Shown one piece after another: positions 15,809 to 23,505 of a DNA stretch of 23,965 nt. The stretch comes from Clostridia bacterium. GTDB taxonomy: Bacteria; Bacillota; Clostridia; Oscillospirales; Acutalibacteraceae. The position numbers and the translations under genes are program-made. The stretch covers positions 1 through 23,965 of the forward strand of contig JAFWRV010000233.1 in NCBI GenBank assembly GCA_017519685.1, written 5' to 3'. How positions within the stretch are numbered: position 1 is the stretch's first letter; the number at the start of each line of letters is the position of its first letter. The notes beneath the pieces are model-generated. The model did not search any database. It saw only the letters and a list, made by a program, of their open reading frames with translations, and had not been told where the DNA came from.

Positions 15809-17557
15809 TTATTTGTACTTGGGTCTTGCGACATAGGATGTGTGCAGAACCTGATGCGCTCTGGGGCTGCCGGGTTCCTTGAAATACTCGTCGTAAACCA
15901 TCTTGATGGCTTCGCTCTCGTGCGACTTTCTCTTGGGCATATTCTTATCCGCTTCATAAAGAGTCGCTCCGCGAAGCGCCTTGAGATCGTAGAAGTTACG
16001 GACAACCGCGGACTGAACGGGCTGACCGCCGCCGTTTACGCAGCCGCCGGGACACGCCATGATTTCGATGAAGGTGTAGGGGCTTGTGCCTGCTCTGACT
16101 TCATCCATAATCTTCTTGGCGTTTGCAGTGCCGCTTGCCGCGCAGACTTTGATTTCAAGTCCTTTGACATTATAAGAGGCTTCCTTGATGTTCTTGGTGC
16201 CTCTGACCTCTTTGAAATCGAGTTCCTTGAGTTCTTCGCCCGAAATCGTTTCAACAGCTGTTCTGAGAGCCGCTTCCATAACGCCGCCTGTCGCGCCGAA
16301 GATAACGGCTGCGCCGGTGCTTTCGCCGAGAGGATTGTCAAATTCTTCATCGGGAAGTTTCGGGAAGAAGAGACCCGCGGATTCAATCATTCTCGCAAGT
16401 TCTCTTGTTGTGATTGCGATATCAACATCGGGATAGCCCGAAGCGGCCTGATCCTCACGCTGAGTTTCAAACTTCTTTGCGGTACAGGGCATAATGCCGA
16501 CCACAACGATGTCCTTCGGATCGATGTTCATCTTATCCGCATACCATGTCTTGATGGTGGCGCCGAACATCTGCTGAGGAGATTTGCAGGTTGAAAGATG
16601 ATCAAGCTGATCGGGATAATAATGCTCGCAGTATTTGATCCAGCCGGGTGAGCAGGAGGTTATCATCGGGAGAACTCCGCCGTTTGTGACTCTCTCGATA
16701 AGCTCGTGCGCTTCTTCCACAATGGTAAGGTCGGCGGCAAAGTCGGTATCAAATACCTTGTCAAAGCCGAGTCTTCTGAGAGCGGCAACCATCTTGCCCT
16801 GAACGTTGGTGCCTATATGCATACCGAACGCCTCGCCGAGTGTTACGCGGATTGAGGGAGCGGTCTGGGCAATAACGAATTTAGTGGGATCGTTGATAGC
16901 GGCAAATACCTTTTCGCTGTCATCCTTTTCAACGATAGCGCCTGTCGGGCAGTTAACGATACACTGACCGCAGGAAATACAGGAAACATTGGCAAGGTCC
17001 TTGTCAAACGCCGAGCTGATGTGAGTATCAAATCCTCTGGCGTTCGCGCCGATAACCGAAACCTCCTGCATCTGGCACGCTGCGACGCAGCGGCGGCAAA
17101 GGATACACTTGCTGTTATCCCTTATCATGTGGGCTGCCGAGTCATCAAACTCAAACTCGGGCATTCTGCCCTTATAGTAATCGGCATCCTTGACGCCGAA
17201 CTCTTTACAGAGCGCCTGAAGCTCGCAGTTTCCGCTTCTGAGACAGGTGAGACAGTTCTTGTTATGAGTTGAAAGAATAAGCTCAAGCGTATGCTTGCGG
17301 CTCTTTCTGACCTTCTCTGTGTTTGTGAAGATTTCCATACCCTCGTTTACGGGATAAACACAGGCGGTAACAAGCGAACGGGCTCCCTTGACCTCAACCA
17401 TACACATACGGCACGCGCCGATTTCGTTTATTTCTCTGAGGAAGCAAAGCGTGGGAATTTCGATACCTGCGTATCTCGCCGCCTCGAGAATGGATATACC
17501 GGCAGGAACAGTCAGATCTTTGCCGTTGATTTTAATGTTTACCATTTTTTCTTCCAT
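15809..17557 (-). CDS. hndD: [FeFe]-hydrogenase catalytic subunit, HndD/HydA type
   Basis: This is the H2-forming or H2-oxidising subunit of the soluble NAD(P)-linked hydrogenase complex. Of 582 residues, the N-terminal 2Fe-2S domain has Cys38, 49, 52 and 66. A His-Cys cluster site follows with His98, Cys102, 105 and 111. Two 4Fe-4S sites follow at Cys151/154/157/161 and Cys193/196/199/203. The H-cluster loops are TSCSPGW (300-306), MPCTAKKFE (356-364) and EIMACPGGCVNGGGQP (498-513, Cys502 and Cys506). The C-terminal HTSY-type tail of the small-subunit domain is present, so the protein is complete. In loop 1 one Cys of the usual Cys-Cys pair is Ser, a variant I recall from HndD-type subunits. 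AGGAGG lies about nine bases before the ATG, and the gene begins 18 bases after the hndC stop. It is last in the operon. Assembly needs HydEFG maturases, which are not in the window. Confidence 0.96.
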   Translation of the reverse strand: MEEKMVNIKINGKDLTVPAGISILEAARYAGIEIPTLCFLREINEIGACRMCMVEVKGARSLVTACVYPVNEGMEIFTNTEKVRKSRKHTLELILSTHNKNCLTCLRSGNCELQALCKEFGVKDADYYKGRMPEFEFDDSAAHMIRDNSKCILCRRCVAACQMQEVSVIGANARGFDTHISSAFDKDLANVSCISCGQCIVNCPTGAIVEKDDSEKVFAAINDPTKFVIAQTAPSIRVTLGEAFGMHIGTNVQGKMVAALRRLGFDKVFDTDFAADLTIVEEAHELIERVTNGGVLPMITSCSPGWIKYCEHYYPDQLDHLSTCKSPQQMFGATIKTWYADKMNIDPKDIVVVGIMPCTAKKFETQREDQAASGYPDVDIAITTRELARMIESAGLFFPKLPDEEFDNPLGESTGAAVIFGATGGVMEAALRTAVETISGEELKELDFKEVRGTKNIKEASYNVKGLEIKVCAASGTANAKKIMDEVRAGTSPYTFIEIMACPGGCVNGGGQPVQSAVVRNFYDLKALRGATLYEADKNMPKRKSHESEAIKMVYDEYFKEPGSPRAHQVLHTSYVARPKYK

Positions 17558-17575
17558 TTTCGTCTTCCTCCTTCC

Positions 17576-19378
17576 TTAACCTTTAACAATCGCGCCGGCC
17601 GGGCAGTTGCTCATACAGGCGCCGCACTTGATACACTTGGTCTGATCGATTGTATGCGGCTGTTTAACTGTTCCGCTGATAGCACCTACCGGGCAGTTTC
17701 TCGCGCACTTGGTGCAGCCGATGCACTTGTCGGCAACGATTGAATAATTGAGCAGCGCTTTGCAGACACCTGCTCTGCACTTCTTCTCAACTACGTGCTC
17801 AATGTATTCTTCTCTGAAGAATTTGAGTGTGGCAAGGACAGGATTGGGAGCGGTCTGTCCGAGTCCGCAGAGGGAATTCTCTTTAACGTGCTTTGCGAGT
17901 TCCTCAAGCTTGTCAATATCCTCAAGAGTTCCGTTGCCGGAGGTAATCTTCTCAAGGATTTCCTTCATTCTCATTGTTCCGATACGGCAGGGTGAACATT
18001 TGCCGCAGGATTCATCAACAGTGAAGTCAAGGAAGAACTTCGCGATATCAACCATACAGTTGTCTTCGTCCATAACGATAAGTCCGCCTGAACCCATCAT
18101 ACAGCCGATGGAAGTAAGGTTATCGTAATCAATCTCGGTGTCTATAAGACTTGCCGGGATACATCCGCCGGAAGGTCCGCCGGTCTGCGCCGCCTTGAAT
18201 TTCTTGCCGTTGGGAACGCCGCCGCCGATATCTTCAATGATTTCGCGCAGTGTTGTGCCCATCGGGATTTCAACAAGGCCGGTGTTGGTGATTTTACCGC
18301 CGAGCGCAAATACCTTTGTGCCCTTTGATTTCTCTGTGCCCATTGATGCAAACCAATCGGCACCCTTGAGAATAATCTGGGGAATGTTTGCAAAGGTTTC
18401 AACGTTGTTTTCGGTGGTGGGCTTTCCGAAAAGACCCTTTACCGCAGGATAGGGAGGACGGGGACGGGGCTCGCCTCTGTTACCCTCGATTGAGGTCATA
18501 AGAGCGGTCTCTTCGCCGCATACGAACGCGCCGGCGCCGAGTCTGATGTGGAGGTTGAAATTGAAGCCAGAGCCGAAAATGTTTTCGCCGAGGAGGCCGT
18601 ATTCCTTGGCCTGCTCAATGGCTATGCCGAGTCTCTTGACCGCGATGGGATACTCCGCGCGGACATATACATAACCCTCGGTTGCGCCTGTGGCATAACC
18701 GCAGATGGTCATTGCTTCAACGATACAGTGGGGGTCGCCCTCAAGAACGGATCTGTCCATGAATGCGCCGGGGTCGCCCTCGTCGGCATTACATACAACA
18801 TATTTCTGGTCTGCTTTGTTGCTCGCGGTAAAGCTCCACTTTCTGCCGGTGGGGAATCCGCCGCCGCCTCTGCCTCTGAGACCTGAATCCGTAACGCACT
18901 TGATAACGTCTTCTGGAGTCATTTCGGTGAGTACCTTGCCGAGAGCGGCATAACCGTCCATGGCGATGTATTCATCGATGCTTTCGGGGTTGATAACGCC
19001 GCAGTTGCGCAGGGCAACTCTCTTCTGTGCGCGGTAAAAGGCCGTTTCGTTAAGCGATGTGTATTCGATTGCCTTCTCCTTGACGTCTTCATCAACGTCT
19101 CTGTAAACAAGGCGGTCAACAATGCGGCCCTTGAGCAGATGCTCTTCAACTATCTCGGCAACGTCATCCTTGCTGACGTGGCTGTAGAAAGTGCCTTCGG
19201 GATACACGATGACAACGGGGCCTCTTGCGCAAAGGCCGAAGCAACCTGTGGGAACAAGCTTGACTTCATCCTGAAGACCTGCTTTTGCTATTTCGCTCTC
19301 GAAAGCTTCCATAACAAACTTGCTGCCGGATGAGGTGCAGCCCGTACCGCCGCACACTAAAACCTGTGAACGAATCAT
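17576..19378 (-). CDS. hndC: NuoF-like flavin subunit of the hydrogenase, HndC/HydB type
   Basis: This subunit holds FMN and the NAD(P)(H) site and is the likely site of electron bifurcation between NAD(P)H and ferredoxin. Of 600 residues, the N-terminal thioredoxin-like 2Fe-2S domain has Cys9, Cys14, Cys46 and Cys50. The NuoF core has GRGGGGFPTGRKW (169-181) for nucleotide/FMN binding and NADEGDPGAF (197-206). An SLBB region follows. The 4Fe-4S site is Cys458/461/464 with Cys504. The C-terminus adds a CxxxxC pair (534, 539) and two ferredoxin-type 4Fe-4S motifs (Cys552/555/558/562 and Cys582/585/588/592), as in HydB of bifurcating hydrogenases and unlike plain NuoF. GGAGG precedes the ATG, and the gene begins 16 bases after hndB. 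Whether the preferred nucleotide is NAD or NADP cannot be told here. Confidence 0.95.
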   Translation of the reverse strand: MIRSQVLVCGGTGCTSSGSKFVMEAFESEIAKAGLQDEVKLVPTGCFGLCARGPVVIVYPEGTFYSHVSKDDVAEIVEEHLLKGRIVDRLVYRDVDEDVKEKAIEYTSLNETAFYRAQKRVALRNCGVINPESIDEYIAMDGYAALGKVLTEMTPEDVIKCVTDSGLRGRGGGGFPTGRKWSFTASNKADQKYVVCNADEGDPGAFMDRSVLEGDPHCIVEAMTICGYATGATEGYVYVRAEYPIAVKRLGIAIEQAKEYGLLGENIFGSGFNFNLHIRLGAGAFVCGEETALMTSIEGNRGEPRPRPPYPAVKGLFGKPTTENNVETFANIPQIILKGADWFASMGTEKSKGTKVFALGGKITNTGLVEIPMGTTLREIIEDIGGGVPNGKKFKAAQTGGPSGGCIPASLIDTEIDYDNLTSIGCMMGSGGLIVMDEDNCMVDIAKFFLDFTVDESCGKCSPCRIGTMRMKEILEKITSGNGTLEDIDKLEELAKHVKENSLCGLGQTAPNPVLATLKFFREEYIEHVVEKKCRAGVCKALLNYSIVADKCIGCTKCARNCPVGAISGTVKQPHTIDQTKCIKCGACMSNCPAGAIVKG

Positions 19379-19394
19379 AAGCTTTTAACCTCCA

Positions 19395-19766
19395 TTATTC
19401 AACTGCTGCGGCTATGGTGTACTGTGAAACCACTTCGCCGCCCTTAAGATGCTTTTCAATAACTTTCGCTGCTTTTTCGGGGGTCATCTTGACATAAGTG
19501 ACCTTGTCCTTGCCGGCTTCGAACACTTCAACAACCGGCTCATACTGGCAAACGCCTATGCAGCCTGTCTGCGATACGGTGACCTTATCGGTTAGACCTT
19601 CTTTGTTAACGCCTTCAACAAAAGCGTTGAGCACGGGTCTTGCGCCGGCGGCTATGCCGCAGGTTGCCATACCTACCACTACGCGGATATCACCGCTGCC
19701 TTCTCTGAGAACGACTTTGCCCCTCATTCTCTCTCTGATGGCGGCAAGTTCTTCCAATGATTTCAT
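19395..19766 (-). CDS. hndB: thioredoxin-like [2Fe-2S] ferredoxin subunit, HndB type
   Basis: This small soluble subunit of 123 residues passes electrons within the Hnd complex. It has ATCGIAAGA (34-42), typical of HndB, with Cys36, and then QTGCIGVCQYEP with Cys69 and Cys73. Only three Cys of a 2Fe-2S motif are evident; HndB proteins, as I recall, often show this pattern. It is followed by hndC after 16 bases and preceded by the GHKL ATPase gene 35 bases upstream, where an AGGAAAG ribosome site is seen. Confidence 0.9.
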   Translation of the reverse strand: MKSLEELAAIRERMRGKVVLREGSGDIRVVVGMATCGIAAGARPVLNAFVEGVNKEGLTDKVTVSQTGCIGVCQYEPVVEVFEAGKDKVTYVKMTPEKAAKVIEKHLKGGEVVSQYTIAAAVE

Positions 19767-19801
19767 AAACTCTTTCCTCTCTATCTTTATTATTATTTAT
19801 G

Positions 19802-20347
19802 TTATGTAAACGAGTCATACCCATCTCTGAGGTATTCCTCAATCCATTTTATCACTTCGTATTCATCAAGCCTCACATCATCGCCCAGAACCGTTCTGAT
19901 TTCGGCGGTGTCAAGCTCAACCGAACTCTCACCTTTTTTGTGAGTGAACACCCAGTCGATATCCGGCGCTCCCTGTATGAGAGCGGCAACGGTCGAAACA
20001 ATGTCGCCGAGCGGAATAAAATCAATGTGATTCTTGTAAAAAAGAGCTTTGATAACAGTGCCGTGGTCATCCGCGCCGGCGCTTGAGTCAATGCTGACCG
20101 AGCCGCCTGTCTGCTCCGCCTCCATTTTGAGAAGGGGCACGCCCAGGCCCACATTTCTTGTGGTGCGGGTGGTAAAGAACGGGTCCATAACACTTCTGAC
20201 CTGCTCCTGAGTCATACCGCAGCCGTTGTCTTTTATCGCAATCTCAAGCGTTTCATCCGTTTCGGTAAGGTCGATGTTTATCAGCGTGGCTCCTGCCTTA
20301 ACGGAATTCTGCGCGATGTCAAGTATATTGAGAGAAAGCTCTTTCAT
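19802..20347 (-). CDS. stand-alone GHKL-fold ATPase (histidine-kinase-like), hydrogenase-associated
   Basis: The 181-residue protein has a complete Bergerat ATP site: an N box around DIAQNSVKAGA (10-20), the G1 box DNGCGM (40-45), FFTTR (57-61), and a G2-type GLGVPLL (67-73). There is no dimerisation/phospho-acceptor His domain, no sensor and no membrane segment, so it cannot act as an ordinary histidine kinase. A C-terminal region of about 70 residues has no match I recognise. It overlaps the PHP gene by four bases (ATGA) and precedes hndB, so it is made with the hydrogenase. A role as protein kinase or ATP-driven switch acting on a hydrogenase subunit is inference. Confidence 0.82.
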   Translation of the reverse strand: MKELSLNILDIAQNSVKAGATLINIDLTETDETLEIAIKDNGCGMTQEQVRSVMDPFFTTRTTRNVGLGVPLLKMEAEQTGGSVSIDSSAGADDHGTVIKALFYKNHIDFIPLGDIVSTVAALIQGAPDIDWVFTHKKGESSVELDTAEIRTVLGDDVRLDEYEVIKWIEEYLRDGYDSFT

Positions 20348-21078
20348 ATCTGTTTTAACCTCTCGATAAGGCGCTGTCTGATAAGCGGAAAATCATCCGC
20401 GGGAGCGTCAATGTCGATGTAATTTTCTCTGCCGTTTATATCCCACAGATAGTGAGCGTCCGACGAATGAATCAGAGTCTTTGACCGGAGCGCGGGATAT
20501 TTATCTTTAAGCTCGCCGTCCTTTTCCCTGTCCTTTATTTCGGCGCAGGTAAAATCGGGGGTTTCGGGCAGAGTGCCGAGCACCGCGATTATGCCGTTTG
20601 CCTCTCTGTCAATATGCGCCGGGTAGCATACGCCGCCGTATTCGTCCACCGCGGCAGGCACCTCGTCAATCGAAATGTTCAGCGCGTTTGGCAGCATATA
20701 TTTTTCTTCGCCCGAAACGCAGTCGTTTTCATCCATAATCAGCTGTCTGCCGAAAATGTCGGGGCGGTTTTCTATGAGAATCCTGCGATCCTGAAGGCTG
20801 TCCTCAAAAGTGAGCGCGCTTTCGAGAGACGGGAAAAGGCAGACAATGTGTATGTCTTCAGCCGTTGTAAGCTCCATACCGGGCACCGGCACAATGCCGT
20901 TTGCTTCGGCCTGCGCGAAAAACGCGGGGCAGTTGCGGCAGGTGTTATGGTCCGTAAGAGCCATAATGTCAAGCTCCGCTACCTTTCCCATTCCGGCTAT
21001 GTTGCCGGGCGTCATTTCATCGTCACCGCAGGGCGAGAGGCAGGAATGAAGGTGAAGGTCGTAATAGAACCTGCTCAT
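20344..21078 (-). CDS. PHP-domain metal-dependent phosphoesterase
   Basis: PHP proteins hydrolyse phosphoesters with a two- or three-metal centre. In 244 residues the motifs are all present: DLHLHS (7-12) with His9 and His11, LTDHNT (41-46) with Asp43 and His44, GMEL with Glu69, His77, YPAHID with His155, and HSSDAH with Asp207 and His209. The active site thus looks intact. No polymerase or BRCT domain is attached. It overlaps the next gene and the DRTGG gene before it by four bases each, indicating tight translational coupling. Its place among kinase-like ATPases suggests it removes a phosphate or degrades a nucleotide signal that controls the hydrogenase; this is inference. Confidence 0.88.
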   Translation of the reverse strand: MSRFYYDLHLHSCLSPCGDDEMTPGNIAGMGKVAELDIMALTDHNTCRNCPAFFAQAEANGIVPVPGMELTTAEDIHIVCLFPSLESALTFEDSLQDRRILIENRPDIFGRQLIMDENDCVSGEEKYMLPNALNISIDEVPAAVDEYGGVCYPAHIDREANGIIAVLGTLPETPDFTCAEIKDREKDGELKDKYPALRSKTLIHSSDAHYLWDINGRENYIDIDAPADDFPLIRQRLIERLKQI

Positions 21079-21401
21079 AAATATCTGCCAATCTCAAGCG
21101 CGGTTTCGTATATCGGCTTTCCGCTTGAAATGATGTTGATTCCCTTTTCGAGAGCGGTTTTCTTTATCTCCGCGTCAAGCTCAACATCTTCAGCGAGCAC
21201 CACACAGGCAACATCGGCAAGCGAAGCGACGGCAACAACGTTTATGTTTGACATTATCGTTATCCACGCGTCATCCGCTTTCGCTCTGCCCATAACCCAG
21301 CTGAGCAGGTCGCCCGCATACGCGCCTTTGATTTCTCTTTCTGCGTCGGGCAGAGTGACGGCTCCGAAACCGGCTTTTTCAATAAGCTCACTTACCTTCA
21401 C
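21075..21401 (-). CDS. DRTGG-domain protein 2
   Basis: This small soluble protein of about 108 residues resembles the DRTGG ligand-binding domain found alone beside clostridial hydrogenases and inside some phosphotransacetylases and CBS proteins. Its ligand is not established. A GTG start at 21401 is chosen because GGGGGTGA, close to AGGAGGTGA, ends five bases before it. An ATG at 21422 lies within the upstream gene, has no ribosome site and adds seven residues. The gene overlaps the sensory hydrogenase gene by 14 bases and the PHP gene by four. It is a distant paralogue of the DRTGG protein at 23134-23487, judging by shared pattern in the middle and C-terminal parts. Confidence 0.78.
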   Translation of the reverse strand: MKVSELIEKAGFGAVTLPDAEREIKGAYAGDLLSWVMGRAKADDAWITIMSNINVVAVASLADVACVVLAEDVELDAEIKKTALEKGINIISSGKPIYETALEIGRYL

Positions 21402-22695
21402 TCTTGTCACCCCCGGCGTCATCTTTATCGCTGTATTCTCTTATGTATTTCTGAATGATTTCTTTGTAGGCAATAATGCAGTCATTCTGATCCGCGTTGC
21501 CCATCACTATATCCTCTGCGAACGCTCTGCAGGTCGGCGCGCCGCAGGTGCCGCAGTCAATGCCGGGCAGCTCCTTGCGCAGGGCCTGTATCCTCGCCAT
21601 AAGGCGCATCGATTCGCCGATATTATCGCTGAGTCTGTTAAGAGGATTATAATTGGGTATATCGGTGAAAAAGTATTTCTCGGGGATATAGTCGCCGCTT
21701 TCCTTATTGAGGGATACCGGCATATAACGCCTGAGTGTATGCAGGCGGTTTTTGGCTACAAAGGGGTTTTCCATTGCGAGCACACCGCCCACGCAGCCGC
21801 CCGGGCAGGCGTTAAGTTCCACAAAATCAACCTGGGGAATGTTGCCGTTTTCTATCTGCTCGAGTACGGAAATGACATTGCTCACTCCGTCCGCGGCAAT
21901 AATCTTATCGCTGAACAGCGCGGAAGCTTCGCCGCCGCACATTGCCCAGCTCAGGCCTATTCTGCCCGCCTTTGTGGATACCGAAGGAGACTTGTCGCGG
22001 TCCATAACGTTTATCAGCTTGAAATAAACCTCGCTGATAGGCACCACAACATCGACCTCGCTCTTATACTGTCCGAATCCGTTTCTGACGTAACTGACTT
22101 TTGCCGGGCACGGAGATATGAAGCACACGCCTATATCTTCTCTTGTGAGCTCGGGATGCTCCTTGAGAGCTTTTTCTCTCGCCATTGTCGCCGCGACCTC
22201 CATAGGAGGAAGCAGAGGCATAAGGTTATCCTTGAGAAACGGAAATCTCAGAATAACGAGCCTCGTCGTTACGGGACAGGCCGTGCTGATTACGGGCTTT
22301 TTAATGCCCTCTGTCTGAAGGTACATGCGGGTGTATGCCGAAACAAACTCGGCGCCTTTCGCAACCTCAAACACATCGTCAAAGCCGATGTCGATGAGCC
22401 CCTGAAGCACATAGTCAAGGTCTTCGAGATTGTCAAACTGCGCAAACAGCGCTGGCGCGGGAAGCGCAACCTTGAACTTGTATTTTTTTATATCGTCAAG
22501 CGAATCATATTTGCTTTTCTTCGCCTGATGCGTGCAGTTTCTTATGCATTCGCCGCAGTCAATGCAGCGCTCGTGGTCTATTTTCGCTTTTCCGTTATGC
22601 ACTCTGATTGCCTCTGTGGGGCAATGTTTCATGCAGGTGGTGCAGCCTGTGCACTTGCTTTCGTCAAGAACTACCGAATGTATGTATGAATTCAT
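21388..22695 (-). CDS. sensory-type [FeFe]-hydrogenase homologue with N- and C-terminal Fe-S domains
   Basis: The 435-residue protein is an H-cluster-domain protein of the putative sensory (HydS/HfsB-like) type and not a bulk H2 producer. Two ferredoxin 4Fe-4S sites lie at Cys15/18/21/25 and Cys44/47/50/54. Loop 1 is STACP (137-141): Ala replaces one Cys of the usual Cys-Cys pair. Loop 2 is SPCPAK, with Cys196 kept but Met replaced by Ser and the later Glu lost. Loop 3 is LNACPGGCVGG, with Cys297 and Cys301 kept and Met replaced by Asn. The C-terminus has DCGTCGAPTC with Cys381/384/389 plus Cys406, a PF04060-like 4Fe-4S domain. No PAS domain is attached. The ATG at 22695 is chosen over a GTG at 22704 because AAGGAGG is eight bases upstream of the ATG and overlaps the GTG. 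H2 sensing is inferred from family and context. Confidence 0.87.
   Translation of the reverse strand: MNSYIHSVVLDESKCTGCTTCMKHCPTEAIRVHNGKAKIDHERCIDCGECIRNCTHQAKKSKYDSLDDIKKYKFKVALPAPALFAQFDNLEDLDYVLQGLIDIGFDDVFEVAKGAEFVSAYTRMYLQTEGIKKPVISTACPVTTRLVILRFPFLKDNLMPLLPPMEVAATMAREKALKEHPELTREDIGVCFISPCPAKVSYVRNGFGQYKSEVDVVVPISEVYFKLINVMDRDKSPSVSTKAGRIGLSWAMCGGEASALFSDKIIAADGVSNVISVLEQIENGNIPQVDFVELNACPGGCVGGVLAMENPFVAKNRLHTLRRYMPVSLNKESGDYIPEKYFFTDIPNYNPLNRLSDNIGESMRLMARIQALRKELPGIDCGTCGAPTCRAFAEDIVMGNADQNDCIIAYKEIIQKYIREYSDKDDAGGDKSEGK
21407..21414 (-). promoter_or_regulatory. ribosome binding site fixing the GTG start of DRTGG protein 2
   Basis: The - strand reads GGGGGTGA, matching the extended Shine-Dalgarno AGGAGGTGA at most positions, with five bases to the GTG at 21401. 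It lies inside the coding end of the sensory hydrogenase gene. Confidence 0.6.
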
Positions 22696-22701
22696 CAGCC
22701 G

Positions 22702-22710
22702 CACCTCCTT
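22702..22710 (-). promoter_or_regulatory. ribosome binding site fixing the sensory hydrogenase start
   Basis: The - strand reads AAGGAGGTG, a near-perfect Shine-Dalgarno, eight bases from the AGGAGG core to the ATG at 22695. The in-frame GTG at 22704 is part of this site and is excluded. Confidence 0.85.
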
Positions 22711-22718
22711 TTATTTAA

Positions 22719-23141
22719 TCAGAAATAAACCTTCATTGTGATGGTCGTGCCTTTGCCTACCTCGGATTCGATATTCATTTCGTCCGAATATCTCTTCATG
22801 TTGGGCAGGCCCATTCCCGCGCCGAAGCCGAGGGACCGGATATTTTCCTGAGCTGTTGAGAAGCCCTCTTCCATCGCCTTTTCGATATCCGCGATACCGG
22901 GGCCGCTGTCTTTGAGGACTATCGTGACGCCCTTGTCATCAACGCTGACATCGGCCTCGCCTCCGCCCGCGTGAATAACCATGTTGATTTCACCCTCGTA
23001 CATAGCGATGGAAACTTTTCTGATTGTTTCAGGGTCAAGGCCGAGCTCTCTGAGAATCTTTTTGACTTTGACAGACGCGTGACCGGCGGAAGTGAAATTC
23101 TCACCGTCCACGTCAAAGTGAAAATTCAATGCATCACTCAT
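22719..23141 (-). CDS. RsbW-like anti-sigma/serine-kinase-type ATPase
   Basis: The 140-residue protein has the GHKL fold of anti-sigma-factor kinases such as RsbW and SpoIIAB. The N box is YEGEINMVIHAGG (48-60), with G1 KDSGPGI and a G2 loop GFGAGMGLPNMKRY. RsbW-type enzymes phosphorylate a Ser on an anti-anti-sigma protein and bind a sigma factor, but neither partner is encoded in view. It overlaps the DRTGG gene by eight bases and precedes the sensory hydrogenase gene by 23 bases. It is of a different subfamily from the GHKL protein at 19802-20347. It may phosphorylate or bind a hydrogenase protein; that is a guess from position. Confidence 0.85.
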   Translation of the reverse strand: MSDALNFHFDVDGENFTSAGHASVKVKKILRELGLDPETIRKVSIAMYEGEINMVIHAGGGEADVSVDDKGVTIVLKDSGPGIADIEKAMEEGFSTAQENIRSLGFGAGMGLPNMKRYSDEMNIESEVGKGTTITMKVYF

Positions 23142-23487
23142 TTATTTCACCGTTGCCTTTCAGACCGTTGGAATAAAGAATGCCGCAGGCTTCATACATG
23201 CGCCTGGGGGTGGCAAGCACCACCATGCCGTTTTCCTTTGCAAGCTCGATTATATCCTGACCGGGTTTCTTTGAACGGACGAAAACAACGGCTATCATAT
23301 CCATCATTTCTGCGGTACGGATGACCTGCGCGTTTACAAGACCGGTCAGCAGAACCGCCTGATTTTTAACATAGGCGAGCACATCGCTCATCATATCGCT
23401 GCCGCAGGCGGAATAAACCTCGCGGTCAAGGTTGTCGCCGCAGATAATCTCCGCGTCAAGCAGCTCCTTAATATCATTGATAGTCAT
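23134..23487 (-). CDS. DRTGG-domain protein 1
   Basis: The 117-residue soluble protein has one DRTGG-type domain, ending in AKENGMVVLATPRRMYEACG, and no other recognisable part. Its ligand is unknown. It lies directly after the hndA-like gene (18-base gap with a GGGGGAA ribosome site) and overlaps the RsbW-like gene by eight bases. Together with the related protein at 21075-21401 it brackets the RsbW-like and sensory hydrogenase genes. The pair could form a heteromeric ligand sensor; that is inference. Confidence 0.8.
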   Translation of the reverse strand: MTINDIKELLDAEIICGDNLDREVYSACGSDMMSDVLAYVKNQAVLLTGLVNAQVIRTAEMMDMIAVVFVRSKKPGQDIIELAKENGMVVLATPRRMYEACGILYSNGLKGNGEINE

Positions 23488-23505
23488 AGCCTGTTCCCCC
23501 GGGGA

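Noticed and set aside
20614..22689. A 691-codon open frame on the + strand opposite the PHP, DRTGG and sensory hydrogenase genes
   Set aside because: It lies wholly antisense to three genes with clear motifs, matches no family I recognise and lacks a plausible operon context. Codon bias of the real genes explains the lack of stops.
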